Shown here: positions 12,786 through 24,347 of the stretch, one piece after another
Layout of the letters: each line of letters begins with the position of its first letter
How positions within the stretch are numbered: position 1 is the stretch's first letter
Source of the DNA: Pagrus major
Lineage: Eukaryota; Chordata; Actinopteri; Spariformes; Sparidae
Direction: 5' to 3'
Length of the DNA: 64,000 nt
Assembly (NCBI RefSeq): GCF_040436345.1
Contig: NC_133232.1
Coordinates: 12,334,298 to 12,398,297, forward strand
Program-made: the position numbers and the translations under genes
The notes under the pieces: generated by a model
Told to the model about the DNA's origin: nothing
The model's input: only the letters and a program-made list of their open reading frames with translations
Databases searched by the model: none

Positions 12786-14825
12786 CCCCCTCCTATTTGC
12801 CCTTGCTATTGAACCATTAGCTATCTGGTTGCGTCAGGAGGCGGGGTTTGAGGGCATCACCCGAGCAGGGAAAGTCCACAAATTATCGTTGTATGCTGAC
12901 GATCTCCTTTTATACATGTCAAACCCGGCCACCTCTCTTCCTGTGGTTCTCAGCATTCTCGACAAATTTGGACTATATTCAGGCTATAAACTGAACCTAC
13001 AGAAGAGCGAACTTCTTCCTATCAACTCTCCGGCCAAAAATATACCCCAGACCTTTTTCCCTTTCAAATATACTACAGACGGTTTTAAATATTTGGGGGT
13101 GTTTATCACCAATTCAATTAATCAACTTTTCTCCAAAAATTTCTCTCCTCTTTTTGAGAGATGTAAATTAGACTTTGACAGGTGGGTTTGTCTCCCTTTA
13201 TCCCTAGTAGGTCGAGTTAATTTGGTTAAAATGGTTGTTCTACCCAAGTTTTTATATCTCTTTTCACATATCCCCATCCTTATTAAGAAGTCATTTTTTA
13301 GATCACTTGATCAATTAATAAGTTCTTTTCTCTGGGGCAAAAAAACCCCGCGCATCAGGAGATCAGTGTTACAGCTCCCCAAAGCTCTCGGTGGCTTAGC
13401 ATTGCCCAATTTCTTACATTATTACTGGTCCTGTAATATTCATAAAATCTTATACTGGATTAAAAACACAGCAGATGACATGTGCCCTGCATGGGTGGAT
13501 ATGGAACTTGCATCCTCTTAACTCTCTCTACACTCCCTGGTTTGTTCTCAGCTCCCTTTGACTGTTTCTAACTTTACCTCAAACCCAGTGGTAATTAACT
13601 CTGTTAGAATCTGGATTCAAATTAGGAAAAGTCTAGGCCTCCATAGGGCCTCGGCCCTCTCCCCCACTGTAAACAACCACCTGTTTCTACCCTCTTGCTC
13701 TGATTTAACCTTTCGGACCTGGTTTGACAAAGGAATAACTAAATTAAAGGACCTTTATAACCAAGGGATTTTTATGTCCTTTTCTGAGCTCTCAAAGAAA
13801 TTCGACCTACCTAACTCCCATCTGTTCGGCTTCTTTCAGATTAGACATTTTATTCAGAATCAGAACCCCAAATTCCCCAGCCGTCCCCCGGAAACTCTGG
13901 TAGATTCTTTACTGGCTCTTGATCCTGGAAAAAGTCAGCTAATTTCTAGCATCTATAGTCTCATCAATTCTACTATTGATAGCCCAGCGTCCGGCCCCAA
14001 AGCTTCCTGGGAACAAGAGCTCGGAATTACGTTACCTGATGATTATTGGCAACAAGTCCTTCGGTTGGTTCACTCCTCTTCAATATGTGCAAGGCACAGC
14101 CTTCTCCAGTGTTAAGTTGTGCACAAGATTCACTACACTAATTTGAGGCTATCCCGTATTTACCCTAATGTAATTGACTTATGTAATAGGTGCAAACAAT
14201 CTCCAGCTGACCATTCCCATATGTTCTGGTTCTGTCCCACGCTTGCCACATTCTGGTCCGAAATTTTCAAAACCATTAGCATAGCTTACAATATTACTAT
14301 CACTCCTGAACCTTTATTGGCCTTATTTGGTACCCCCTTGCACCCTATCACCACTAAAGTCATGCAGACTGTTATGGCCTTTACCACCCTGTTGGCTAGG
14401 CGACTCATACTTCTTAATTGGAAACATGTTCAACCTCCTTCTCACAACAGGTGGGTGAAAGAGCTGTTATTGTCCATTAGACTTGAAAAGCTTAGATTTT
14501 CCCTCAATGGCTCCTTAAACTCATTTGAAAAGACTTGGAGACCTCTCTTAACCCATATTGAATCCTTGACATCTCTGCCTGATTGTGATGACTGAGCCCC
14601 CCCCCCCCCCCCCCCTTTTTTTTTTTTTTTTTTTTTCTTTGCTTTGTGTATGTATTTATTGTAAGTATTCTGGGGAGGGAGGGATAAAATTCTGGGGAGG
14701 GAGGGATAAAAAGGGATAAAAAGGTAAAGGAAAATGGTCAGAATGGAAGTCAGCTATGCCACATTGCGTTGTCATGTTTTTGCCTGTGAAATTGCTTCCA
14801 ATAAAAGAAAGTTAATAAAAAAAAA
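12786..14825 (+). mobile_element. L1-clade LINE, 5'-truncated, with 15-bp TSD
   Basis: A single frame encodes the C-terminal part of ORF2: PLLFALAIEPLAIWLRQ, the catalytic LYADDLLLYM box, SGYKLNLQKSE, the DRWVCLPLSLVGRVNLVKM thumb region, and a C-terminal CNRCKQSPADHSHMFWFCPT zinc-knuckle-like region. Two in-frame stops (TAA 13,519-13,521 and TAA 14,113-14,115) break it; the frame ends at 14,595. A C then T tract (about 14,597-14,637), a G-rich 3' UTR with repeated ggggagggagggata, and an A-rich tail follow. The 15-bp sequence gaaattcagagaggc lies on both sides (12,771-12,785 and 14,826-14,840), proving insertion by target-primed reverse transcription. The 5' part with the endonuclease is missing. 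Confidence 0.9.
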
Positions 14826-14840
14826 GAAATTCAGAGAGGC
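14826..14840. repeat. right TSD of the L1 copy
   Basis: Second copy of gaaattcagagaggc, immediately after the A-rich tail. Confidence 0.9.
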
Positions 14841-15014
14841 AATAATATCTAGGTATGTGTATTAAATAAAATTGATTTGAGTCTCTGTATGTTTGTCTGT
14901 GTTAACGCATATTTAAATATACAATTGACACAAATATTCAAACAGTATTTGTTTTCAAACAGTAACAAATTATGTCCACGGACCTCCAGGTACATCATGT
15001 TCAGGCACTTGTAT

Positions 15015-15310
15015 TCATGCATATCTTCTGACAATGTCTATTAGGTCCTTAATCCCATTTTGAAAATGAGCTGGTTCATTATTAACAGCGCTGTCAAAGA
15101 GCTCAGAAATGTCTGAATAGTGCCGTGTAAACTCTTGTTCAGCTGCTGCCTGGTACTGCACTGTGGAAAATGGGTTTCTGCCAAAAACTGATGCTCGTGT
15201 CAAAGAGCCCACTTCCTGGTCATAGCTGTCTGCAGCGGCCTCGGGCAAAAGATCTGCAGGTAGTTTCTTCGGGCATCCACCCAGAGCCAGTTGATTGGGA
15301 ATACCCTTGC
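15015..15310 (-). CDS. last exon of the integrase-core gene, open
   Basis: Acceptor ttatttcatttag precedes GCAAGGG at 15,310. The 98-codon exon is open to a TGA at 15,015-15,017 and ends DLIDIVRRYA. Its first two bases complete the codon begun by the final G of the exon ending at 26,744, restoring a continuous RIQ-GKGIPN junction. It is the only exon of the six, as read, without a stop or shift. Confidence 0.65.
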
Positions 15311-16964
15311 CTAAATGAAATAAGCAAATCAAAGCAAATCATCAGGGGCTATGGTTTATGAAATATGAGTTACATATTATCATCATACGTAACTATGCAC
15401 CGCAAGTAATGTTTAATCCTGGACTGAGCAATGTTGGAAAATTCAGATCTCACAGCATCTTTACCAAATATCAGGTAATGTCTGTTTATAAAATGTATCA
15501 GTTAAATACAATGCAATCTCTAACAGAATAGCTATAATGTAATCTAATCAAGGCCTATTCTCTACATTAAATTCCACACATTTCCTTTGCCCTGGCTGGC
15601 AGCAACACAAACCACACGTTAGGGCCCTCTGTCCCTGTGAATCAGATACAAAGTTATAGTTATGGTTACGACTTTGTTGTTGTACTTAGGGAGGTTATTT
15701 GTAGGTTTGATGTGATTGAATGCTTCACCAGTGCTAAATTTGTCACCTTGACTGTATGTCTGAGACTACAGCTATTATACTGTGTGTAAATGCGTAGTGC
15801 ACATCATTTAGTAATTGTAGCTCTTAAGGAAATGCGAGAATCCAAATAACTTAATTTAGAATGCTGAATGTCTCACATTGTGTAATTGTTACATGCATGT
15901 TTCTTTGTTATTGTGGCAGAGCGGGTTGCTCATTTCTTTTTTTTTGTATTTGGGGTGTACTACTTTAGTGTGGCTTTCCCCCTACTTCCTGCCCACTGTG
16001 TGTCACCGGTCTGGGAGCAATCATCCTCTTTCACTTTGGTTACGGGGGCGGCGCCCTGAAAATGATATGTGGGCGAGGATCATCTGATTCAGGTGCGCGT
16101 CCTCCTACCTCTTCTCAGTAGTAGACTTCGGCATCTGTAGCGTGGCTTGGTCTGGCGTGGCTGTGGCGGCATTCATGCAGCGGTGAGGCGCAACGGGACA
16201 GTTTGGTACTTTTTCATACCCTCAGGTAAGTTTCCCAACAATGTTTTTCGTAGCTGTGCATCGGTAGCTTGCTATGGTGTCTGATGCGCTCTCTGCTTGC
16301 AGCAGAGTCGGCCTGTCATCTGGCTGGAGGTTGAGTGGGGGGAGCGTTGTCCCGGCAGTGTGTGTGTGTGCGGTGTTCCATGCGCCGCACGGCGTTTGCT
16401 CCCCTTGGGTTAAATTGAGTTTGTCTCCATTTCACATTGTCAGGTATGTCTCCTGGTTGTATAGCATGGCGCATTTGTTATGTAGCAGCATGGCTGATGT
16501 ATTCTTGATTTTGCAGTGGTGTTTTGCCGACCGAGGTCGGAAGTGGGGGAGCGTGGCCTCGAAGCTGGCACATACTTTTCCGTGCATTGCATGGCATTCG
16601 ATCCCTACGGTAGGCTGTCTCATCTGTTTCATGCTTCTGTGTACATGTGCCTTGTCCAGCTGTTTCTAAATATGACTTTGCCACCTCTGATTGCTGTTAA
16701 CAGTTAAAGCTGCATCGTTGTGGTGTACCCCTCCTGTGCCGGAGCCCTGAAGCCTCCACGTCCCGCTAGCCGCTCATCTGACGAAGCGGGCCCCTACACC
16801 TTGCATGGACCTCCTACTGCTGTTCTGTCTGGGTTGTTTTTTTCTTGTTTTTTCAAAGCTCTCGTTGTCATTTCGGTGCTTAATAATTGTTTTGTTTGTT
16901 TTGTTTATTTTGTGAGTGTGTATGAGTGTGTGCAGGCCTTTTGCCTGGTACAGTGAACCCTGCT
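15311..16964. other. intron sequence; GC-richer segment of unknown origin
   Basis: From about 15,890 the base composition changes (tgtggcagagcgggtt start, ggggcggcgccctg, splice- and promoter-like words). It continues until the Kolobok terminus at 16,969 and may resume at 23,284. It resembles an LTR or untranslated region of a retroelement, but no matching end was found. The 131-aa ORF at 16,274 has no motif. Confidence 0.4.
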
Positions 16965-16968
16965 TTAA
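16965..16968. repeat. TTAA target-site duplication, left
   Basis: TTAA directly abuts the aggtcc terminus; mirrored at 23,280-23,283. Confidence 0.75.
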
Positions 16969-17272
16969 AGGTCCTATATTATAAAGCTTTTTCAACAAGT
17001 TAACATATGTCTATGAGTTGCAGAAACATGTTTTTGAAGTTGTTTGCTGGAAATAGCTTTTAGGAACAGATTCTTGCCTTCCTCTATTACCCTCTGTTTC
17101 AGTCCCTTTCACAGTGTGCTGTTTCTGTCTATGCAAATGAGCTGCTGCTGCTCATTACATATAAATGAGCTGCTGCTCATTTGCCCACGCCACACTCATT
17201 ACCACGGTAACGGGGAGTGTCAGCGGTAGGCTCTAACGTAGCACTTGAGCTACACGTGTGAAAGTAGCGGAC

Positions 17273-20200
17273 ATGGCAGCAATGAACAGACCTAGCTCTT
17301 CAGTAGTTCAACCTTACATGATCGAACCTGAATCAGATCCTGAAGAAGGAGGGGAGGCTCCTGCAGAACCTCAGACTCAGAATTCAGCAGGACGCTTCTG
17401 AATGGTTAGTCAAAAAATGCCTTTCTATTTTTTTGGGAACTTAGCTAGCGTCTATCTCTAGAAGCTATGCAATTATATAGTAAGCCTACACTACAGTTTT
17501 ATGTAAACTATATTTTGCTTCTTCTTCACAAAACGTGAAGTTATGTCTTGCAAGTTTCAAGGTACCAAATTGTCATCCAGATGTGTTCGCATTGTAAACT
17601 TGAGAAAGCCTAGCCTAGCACTACTGGCCATTCACCTCAGGCTGAGAAAAAGTACTAGCTAGCTAGAGCACGGTCGTTCAAATCTAAAACATGGATGCTA
17701 TTATTGCAGGGCTCTAGAGTGCGACCTAATAGGTCGCACATGCGACCTAATTTCAAAATGTGCGAGTTAATTTTCAAACAGGTCGCACCGGTGCGACTTG
17801 GAGAGGACCCCCCTTTCACTACCCTCCTCAGCCGTGACCGTGCGGACGTGTGGTTGATAATAAATATAATATATACCGTATTTGCACCAGCCAAAAATGC
17901 ATAATAAAGAACGAAAAAAAAAACATGTATAGGCTAAGTCGCACTGGAGTATAAGTCGCATCAAATTTTTTGGGGAAATTTATTTGATAATATCCAACAC
18001 CAAGGATAGACATTTCGGGCTCTATTTTCATGACCATCAGCGCACTGTTGGGGGCTTTAAACAACGTACATTTCTGCCGGGAAAAACGAACGATGCGCTT
18101 CCACAGAATAGTAATAACAGCATGCGCATGTCACGAAAGGCAATTTAAAATAAAAATAGAATAGAGAACAACAGGCTGAATAAGTGTAGCCTGCGTTATA
18201 TGACGCATAAACAACGAACTGAGAACGTGCCTGGTAGGCTATGTTAACGTAACATATTACGGTAGAGTCATTCGACTAAATATAGCATATATAACATGCT
18301 ACAACCAAACAATCAGTGTCACTCATAATCACTAAAGCCAACGAAATCTTCTTCCTCGGTGTCACTTCTGAACAACTCCGCCAACTCCAAAGGTAGACAA
18401 TGCGCCGATTCCTCTTCTACCGGTAAGTCAGTCAATCAGTCCAAAGTGATGACTGATTTAAAACTTGTGATTTGTCTTGTGGATTATCTTACAATTGTTT
18501 CGTTTACTTTGTAATTTCAGCGCATTTTCAACACGTTTTTGTTCATGACTTTTGCCTCAAATAGAAAGAAATTTTTTTTTTTTGTCCCGAAGCTGAACCC
18601 TTAATTCGACATGAACGACTTAATCACGACATGATCAGATTTATTTTGTCACTTTGATTTTTATTTGATCAGTTGGTTTCATCACTCTACTTGGCCCTTT
18701 GCAGAATATCCTACACCTGGTCAAGATCATGCTGGTGCTCCCAATATCTTCAGCGATCTGTGAAAGGGGCTTCTCAATCCGTGTATCATTCGTTCATTCG
18801 TTTTTCAAAATAAAACCAAAAATAAGAAAACGAAAACACAATTCCTTTTCTCAGTATTCGTTTCCTAAACTAAAATGAAAAAACGGATAACGACTCGTTT
18901 TTTTCAGTTTTCGATTTTATGCTCAAATGAATAATGGAAAAAACGGATAACGAGCGTTTCCCGTTTCATGTTGCAAGCATTTGGTACCTACACCGGAAAT
19001 TACCGTCACCCGGAAGTGGCCTGGAGCAAAGCTAACGTTAGCAGAGCCAGTCAATTCTCTGTTGGTGTTGAGCACAGAATCTTCTCACCGACATTTCCGA
19101 GCACCTCTGAACACCGAACTGCTGCAGCGTGGTAGAAATCTCGGCATGCGTTTTACCATCCTCAAAAAGCTGTCCAATTATATCTGCATGATCCTCAAGT
19201 CCTGCCATTATTTTTGTTTTGCGCGCCCTCGCAGTACAGAGACAGAGACGGTCACTTCCGCTTCCGGCTCATTGAACTTTTTTCAGATCAAAATGGGATA
19301 AAACATGAAACGGGAAACGCTCGTTATCCGTTTTTTCCATTATTCATTTGAGCATAAAATCGAAAACTGAAAAAAACGAGTCGTTATCCGTTTTTTCATT
19401 TTAGTTTAGGAAACGAATACTGAGAAAAGGAATTGTTTTTTCGTTTTCTTATTTTTGGTTTTATTTTGAAAAACGAATGAACGAATGATACACGGAACCT
19501 TCTCATCAGTAAACAGAATCAAGTCTGATGCTAGGTCAAGCCTGCATACTGATACTGTTGAGGACTTAATCCGAATTAGTGTTGAGGGTCCAAAACTGGA
19601 GGACTATGATGCTGAGCAGGATGTTAAGGTCTGGTTCTCCCAGGGAAAGAGGAGCAGGAGGCCTAACTTTAAGAGTTGGCCAGAGTACATGGAGTAAAGT
19701 CCTCAGACTGTCCCATGTCTTCTTTGGTAGCATCATGTCATGTTGCACCTGTTAAATAAGTTAGTCTTATGTCTTTACATGATGTAATGTAAAATATTAT
19801 TTTGTCCTTTGATTTTATTTTTCTTTATAAGAAGACCTTTTGTCAGCTGTTCATGTTTAATCAGTTGTGATTAAAACATTTTACAAATGTCAAGCTTGGG
19901 TCATTGTCAATCCTTACGTCATATCAAGGCAAAACTATGGTATAGAAATAAAAACTATCACCGGCATGATACGTTTTATTAATGTCACACAACAAAGAAA
20001 AATAAGGTGTGCTACCTAATTTATTTTTGTGCTACCAAATGAAAAGCTAGGTAGCACCAGTGCTACCTGGGAAAAAGTTAGTCTAGAGCCCTGTATTATT
20101 GGTAGCAAATACTGGTATACCAGGTTTCTCTTTAGCTTTATACATGCATGAATCATCATTTTTTTTATTTGTTTGTTTAGGTGCACATGTGGAAATTGTG

Positions 20201-20987
20201 CAACAATGCCGTCAGAGCCTGAGAACATATGCTGCCAGGAGGTGCCACAGGTAACATTATCTTTACCTACACTTATGTTTGCAATGTATGATTGCAGATA
20301 ACATGCCACTGCAGATTCTTACCTTATGTTATGCATAACAGGTTACAAGACAGCTGCAGCAGCTGGATGAAAGGCCTCCATGCATGATAGACCATCCAGG
20401 TTTAGAACCTGTCTGCCTAAATGTGTTCTCGCTGCAGAACGTATGCAACATTTACAGGGCTGACTACGGTCCTTTACAGCTACGGGGGATAGAGCAGTGA
20501 GTTTTATCTATAATAACCTGCTTAACTTCACTGTTCATACACCATAATAAACTAAATATAGTCAGACAATGCCACCAATTCAGATCGTATTTTTTCTTGA
20601 ACATATAGCCAAGTATTTCCTAAGCAAATACTGTATATTACACATGAATTCACATGAAACATTTTACAGATACAATAAACATTTATTGACTGCAGTCATT
20701 GTACATAGAAATACAGTATAAGTGAAGGATTCACTGAATCCAAATTAGAAAAATGTGAACACAGATGTTGACATTATAGAACCTGTTGACTAACAATGTT
20801 CAATTTCCTCAGTTGTTACAGGTATTTAGCCTATAGAAGTTTCGTGAGCTGGTGCTGGGGCTTCCTTGGGCGGAAGATACGGGTAGTGATCCCATCATGT
20901 GTTGTACTTCGGATACGTCGGGAGATTCCTGACGCCCAGGGAAGATACAAAGGCTTCAAACACCCCGTTTTCAGGTATTTAAGTTAG
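17273..20987 (+). CDS. P2X7-C-terminus-like cysteine-rich (zinc-coordinating) protein
   Basis: Four plus-strand exons read with GT-AG sites. Exon 1 (17,273-about 17,403) is an acidic leader, [10 protein letters not shown]...[10 protein letters not shown], ending in an EW codon split by the donor. Exon 2 (20,181-20,250): [20 protein letters not shown]. Exon 3 (20,342-20,496): [20 protein letters not shown] and IYRADYGP. Exon 4 (20,822-20,987): [38 protein letters not shown], then a stop. The CxCGNC, CC, C..HPGFxPVCL and WCWGxLGR pattern matches the cytoplasmic cysteine-rich 'ballast'/ZCD domain of the P2X7 receptor, which also occurs alone in fish genomes. There is no channel part. Exon 1 needs one frame slip to reach the donor in frame. 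A hAT sits in intron 1. Role in transposition is unknown. Confidence 0.65.
17707..20093 (+). mobile_element. hAT element nested in the Kolobok copy, 8-bp TSD
   Basis: Terminal repeats cagggctctagag and its complement (tctagagccctg) are flanked by tattattg at 17,699-17,706 and 20,094-20,101, a perfect 8-bp hAT duplication. The ends carry a short AT/GC-rich word repeated in both orientations (gtgcgacc near the left, gtagcac near the right). The only coding remnant is the C-terminal dimerisation region, split by a nested MITE: ICERGFS before it and [19 protein letters not shown]...[13 protein letters not shown] after it (stop near 19,697). The rest of the transposase is gone, so the element was mobilised in trans or has decayed. 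Confidence 0.85.
18777..19498. mobile_element. MITE with ~200-bp terminal inverted repeats, 7-bp TSD
   Basis: Left arm from 18,777 (atccgtgtatcattcgttca) is mirrored at the right (gaatgaacgaatgatacacg) with near-identity over about 200 bases, including matched aacggataacgactcg and aacggataacgagcg blocks. The 7-bp cttctca flanks it (18,770-18,776; 19,499-19,505). The insertion splits the codons for the GFS/S of the hAT dimerisation motif; removing it with one flank restores continuity. The ~280-bp centre carries no conserved ORF (the 106-aa ORF at 18,981 has no motif). TSD length fits no superfamily cleanly; type unassigned. Confidence 0.75.
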
Positions 20988-21093
20988 TGTTTTTTTGTTT
21001 ATTTATTGTGTTGAAAGTACCGTTGCAGTACTTTGTGTCATGTACAATATAAAAGTTTATTTTTTTGAGTGGAAAAAATAAATTAACACTTAC

Positions 21094-22992
21094 GGAATGT
21101 CGCCTCAGTCTTCACTGGTTTGGCTCTGTACTCCCCCTTCCTGGACTTTGGAAAGCTCAGTTTGAAAAGAGGATCCCCTGATGATGTGGTGGCTTGTCCT
21201 CTATCAGCATTCTCATTGTAATGCAGTGCAGCCAGGTAGAGTCTTGGACAGTAAAAAGAAAATCAAACATGAACACAATTGCAAGAAATGGGCAAATGTT
21301 CTCAACAAGTAATCACAGTTTAATTTACCTGCACAGCATTCCCAGATATGGATAGACCACGTTTTTTGGAGCGAACCGCAGGATAACACTATGGAACGCC
21401 TCCAAAGAGGACGTCTGGTGGTGGGGACTCAGTTTTGCAATGTCCTTCAGGACTGTCTTTTTGGTCAGCTCCTTCTCCAGGTGGTAGAAAGCAGGAGTTG
21501 CTGAAAAACAAAAACATTATATATTACATCATATCATATTATTGGTAATGACCGTAATTGCAGCTAATCAATATAGCCAAACCAGCTGAATGAAACAAAC
21601 CTGCTGAGAGCCATTTACTCTTGTCCCTTGTTCTGCAAAGGAGGTCTTTTAGACGGTCGCTTTATGGGTGTTGAGGTTAGAAAAGGCAGTGGGGCTGTGA
21701 AGGGATCAGTGGACGTGCCAAAATCCTTGCAGGACACAGTAGCCTGGACAGCTGTAACAAAAGTATATTTTTTATGATAACAGGGCATTCTTAGGAGTAA
21801 AACATGACAGCACTGTTACAGTATAAATTCAAGCACTAAAGGCTGCATGCAACAGCTCATTGTTACACTTGATCAAAAGCAATTTGCAATCTAGAACACT
21901 ACACACCTTGACTTCTGTAATGTGAATGAAGAGTCCTAGAAGAGAGTTGTGTGCAAACACTGCGCCCTTGAGGTGGCTCAGTCTGGCAGCCAATATCCCT
22001 TGTAGTGCTAGCAAGTAACTGTAATGATGTACTGGCCTATATAAAAAAAAGAGAAGCGACATCAACTTTATCTTACATGTATAGCTATGCCAACAGCTAA
22101 ATAAAGCATAAAAAAGGATCACTCATACATAAACTCCAGGAGAAGAAACTCATTACACAGAACGGTTGAGCTTGGAGTGTAAATTGTGCTGTGATGTAGT
22201 AGTCAATGTTGCCCTGGGCTATGCTAACATATTCCAGTTTAGAAAACATTTCCAAATGCATTATTTCACAAATTCCCGAAACTTAGACCCGGCGGAGGGT
22301 GTGTGTGTATGTACTGCTTGACCAACTGGGTCTCTAGGTTTGCATGTGGAGACCATGCTGATCGCTAACTAGAAGCTAGCGGTTAGCGTTAGCTTGTAAG
22401 CTCGCGGTTAGCGTTAGCTTGTACTATGTGGCGAAACACTGCTTGGTTAGTTCGTGTAAAATTGCAAAATAAACACAGCTAAATATTTGTACATTCTGAC
22501 ATTTCCCTAGGACATGCATTAAATAATTTGGAAGAACAGAAACGTACTAGACAGATTGATTTTACTGAAACACTAACTTGTGGTGTGGTCAGAGAAGCTA
22601 GCGGTTAGCCGCTAGCCTTACCTTGTTCTCAATGGCAAAACACACACTACATCACGCACGAGTTCACCCAAATCTACAAAAGAAACACAGCTAATTATTT
22701 GTATACTTACATGTCCCTCGTCTGCAGGTATTCCACGCAAAGTTGGAACTGCCCCACCGTTTAGAATAAGTCTCCCGACTACTCCTGCCTTGTACTGACC
22801 GAGGTTGGAGAAACAGTCAGCCTCGAAGTGGTTAGCACACACAAACAGTTTTTTGCCAACTGTAGCTGGGACATTGCCTTCAAAAATGAATTCAAGCCAT
22901 GCTGCTCTTTTGTCCTCTGCGGCTGGGACACGATGAAGTGTTGTGTGCTCGTCTTTACAGCCGACAACAGAACACTCCTTGCGCTTGGCCAT
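21094..22992 (-). pseudogene. THAP-domain transposase (Kolobok-like), core exon missing
   Basis: ATG at 22,992 opens MAKRKECSVVGCKDEHTTLH...AAWLEFIF...KLFVCANHFEADCF, a C2CH THAP zinc finger (C-x4-C ... C-x2-H) for terminal-repeat binding. Exon 1 is 22,711-22,992 (94 codons). Exon 2 (21,907-22,036) reads STTRDIGCQTEPPQGRS. Exon 3 (to 21,751) reads VQATVSCKDFGTSTDPF and TPIKRPSKRPP, then an in-frame TAA at 21,615-21,617. Exon 4 (21,329-21,500): LSPHHQTSSLEAFHSVIL...NVVYPYLGMLCR. Exon 5 (21,094-21,242): LYLAALHYNENADRGQAT...FPKSRKGEYRAKPVKTE. Phases match at 1-2, 2-3 and 4-5. Only ~100 bp lies between exons 3 and 4, where the catalytic core exon(s) should be, so the protein is inactive. Superfamily by TTAA plus THAP. 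Confidence 0.7.
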
Positions 22993-23279
22993 GGTGCTTT
23001 CGATAGCGTAATGGCGGATCTCCAAGACGGTAATGCTCTACCTGGTGGGTGGAGACTGTGGGTGGGAATATTCAAATGACCAGTCGTCGACGTCGACGAC
23101 CAAAGCCAAATTTGACTCGCTCATCTGGAAACTGCAGGCAAGACACCATCCAAAATCTGTATCTCACACAAAAAAGCGCAGATAGTCTTTTTTCAAAGAT
23201 TTTATGCGTGTGGCAGCACCATATACCAAAATAATACCCCAAATCCCAGAAAAAGTGAGTTTTTCATAATATGGGACCT

Positions 23280-23283
23280 TTAA
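23280..23283. repeat. TTAA target-site duplication, right
   Basis: TTAA directly follows the ggacct terminus. Confidence 0.75.
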
Positions 23284-24044
23284 ACACTGTGCTTTCCACT
23301 GATTGGTGGAGAAATTGTTATATAGTGTGCTGTTGTGCTCTTTCGCTAAGTTGTTTTTGTTTCGTTTTTTCTAAATTGATCAAACCATGGGTTCAAGTGT
23401 GTGTGCGTATGTGTGAGAGTGATATTTAGAATCCAGTGTGTGTGTGTATTCTGGGCTCATCGTATTGTGCAAGTTCCCCAACTTTTATTGCCTGGCCTAA
23501 TAGTTGTCTCTCTCTTTTGGACAGGAGCTGGTGGTGCCACTGGTGCAAGAGACTGGCTGATCCCAGTGGCGGCGGCCCCTCCTCACTTTCCTGTACAGTA
23601 GTGCACTTGAGTGTGAACAATGTGTGTGGTTTTCACGTGTGGTGTAGCATAAGGATCCTTCCCTTCTCCCTATCAGCAAGTCATCTCTGCCTGTACCTAG
23701 CACTTTATTGACAACTTAATCCTCTTTCTAAAAGAAAGAAAGAAAAACATTATCAAGAATAAAATTTGTATTTTGTGGAATCACATCAGAGCCAGTGTCT
23801 TTTAAACCTGTGTCCTTTTGGTAGATTAGAAGATATAGTGATATACTTAGATTTCCTGGGGGTGAAATTCCTCTAGGTGGCGTTGTTGGCTGTCAAATTC
23901 TATCATGTTATTAAATTTACTCTCGTAGCATTTCCACATTATGTAGTACTCATTTAGGCCTTTTGTTAGAGTGCTATAGAAAAAAACATAACTGTCAAGC
24001 CTCATCATCGTCCATTGCTCTCATCTCTTGTGCACAGGGGCAAT
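23284..24044. other. intron sequence, nothing recognised
   Basis: TG-rich patches (23,395-23,450) and short ORFs without motifs. It may be the continuation of the unassigned GC-richer sequence left of the Kolobok copy. Confidence 0.4.
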
Positions 24045-24347
24045 AAATGTGTTATGGTTTTGGTTTTGTGTGTTCTGTTTCCTGTTTTATTTTGTAGTAG
24101 TTGTCCCCTTGTGTTCTGTTTCATGTTTACTTCCTGTCTTTGTCCTTTTTCCCGCCTGTGTGATTGCCTGCACCTGCCCTCTTGTGCCTCATCTGTGTCC
24201 TGTTGTCTCGTTTGTCTTTCCCTGCCTCCTGGTGTGTTTCTCAGCCTATCACCTATCAACCTGTTCTCAGTCTCCCCTCACCTGATCTTCTCCTCCCTCT
24301 CTCCACCTGTTCCTCATTTCCCTCGTTTGTGTTTGTATTTAAGCCTT

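Larger units (their letters stand above)
16969..23279. mobile_element. Kolobok-like DNA transposon with TTAA TSD
   Basis: Terminal inverted repeats aggtcctatattataaag (left) and the complement of cataatatgggacct (right) are bounded by TTAA at 16,965-16,968 and 23,280-23,283. It carries a minus-strand THAP-domain transposase remnant (21,094-22,992) and a plus-strand cysteine-rich gene (17,273-20,987). TTAA target duplication plus a THAP transposase is the signature of the Kolobok superfamily; piggyBac shares TTAA but lacks THAP. Removing the hAT nested at 17,707-20,093 leaves about 3.9 kb. The central catalytic exon of the transposase is absent, so this copy is non-autonomous. Confidence 0.75.

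Noticed and set aside
16274..16669. 131-aa ORF, cysteine-rich
   Set aside because: No recognisable motif, splice context or homology I can name; GC-rich non-coding sequence gives such ORFs by chance.
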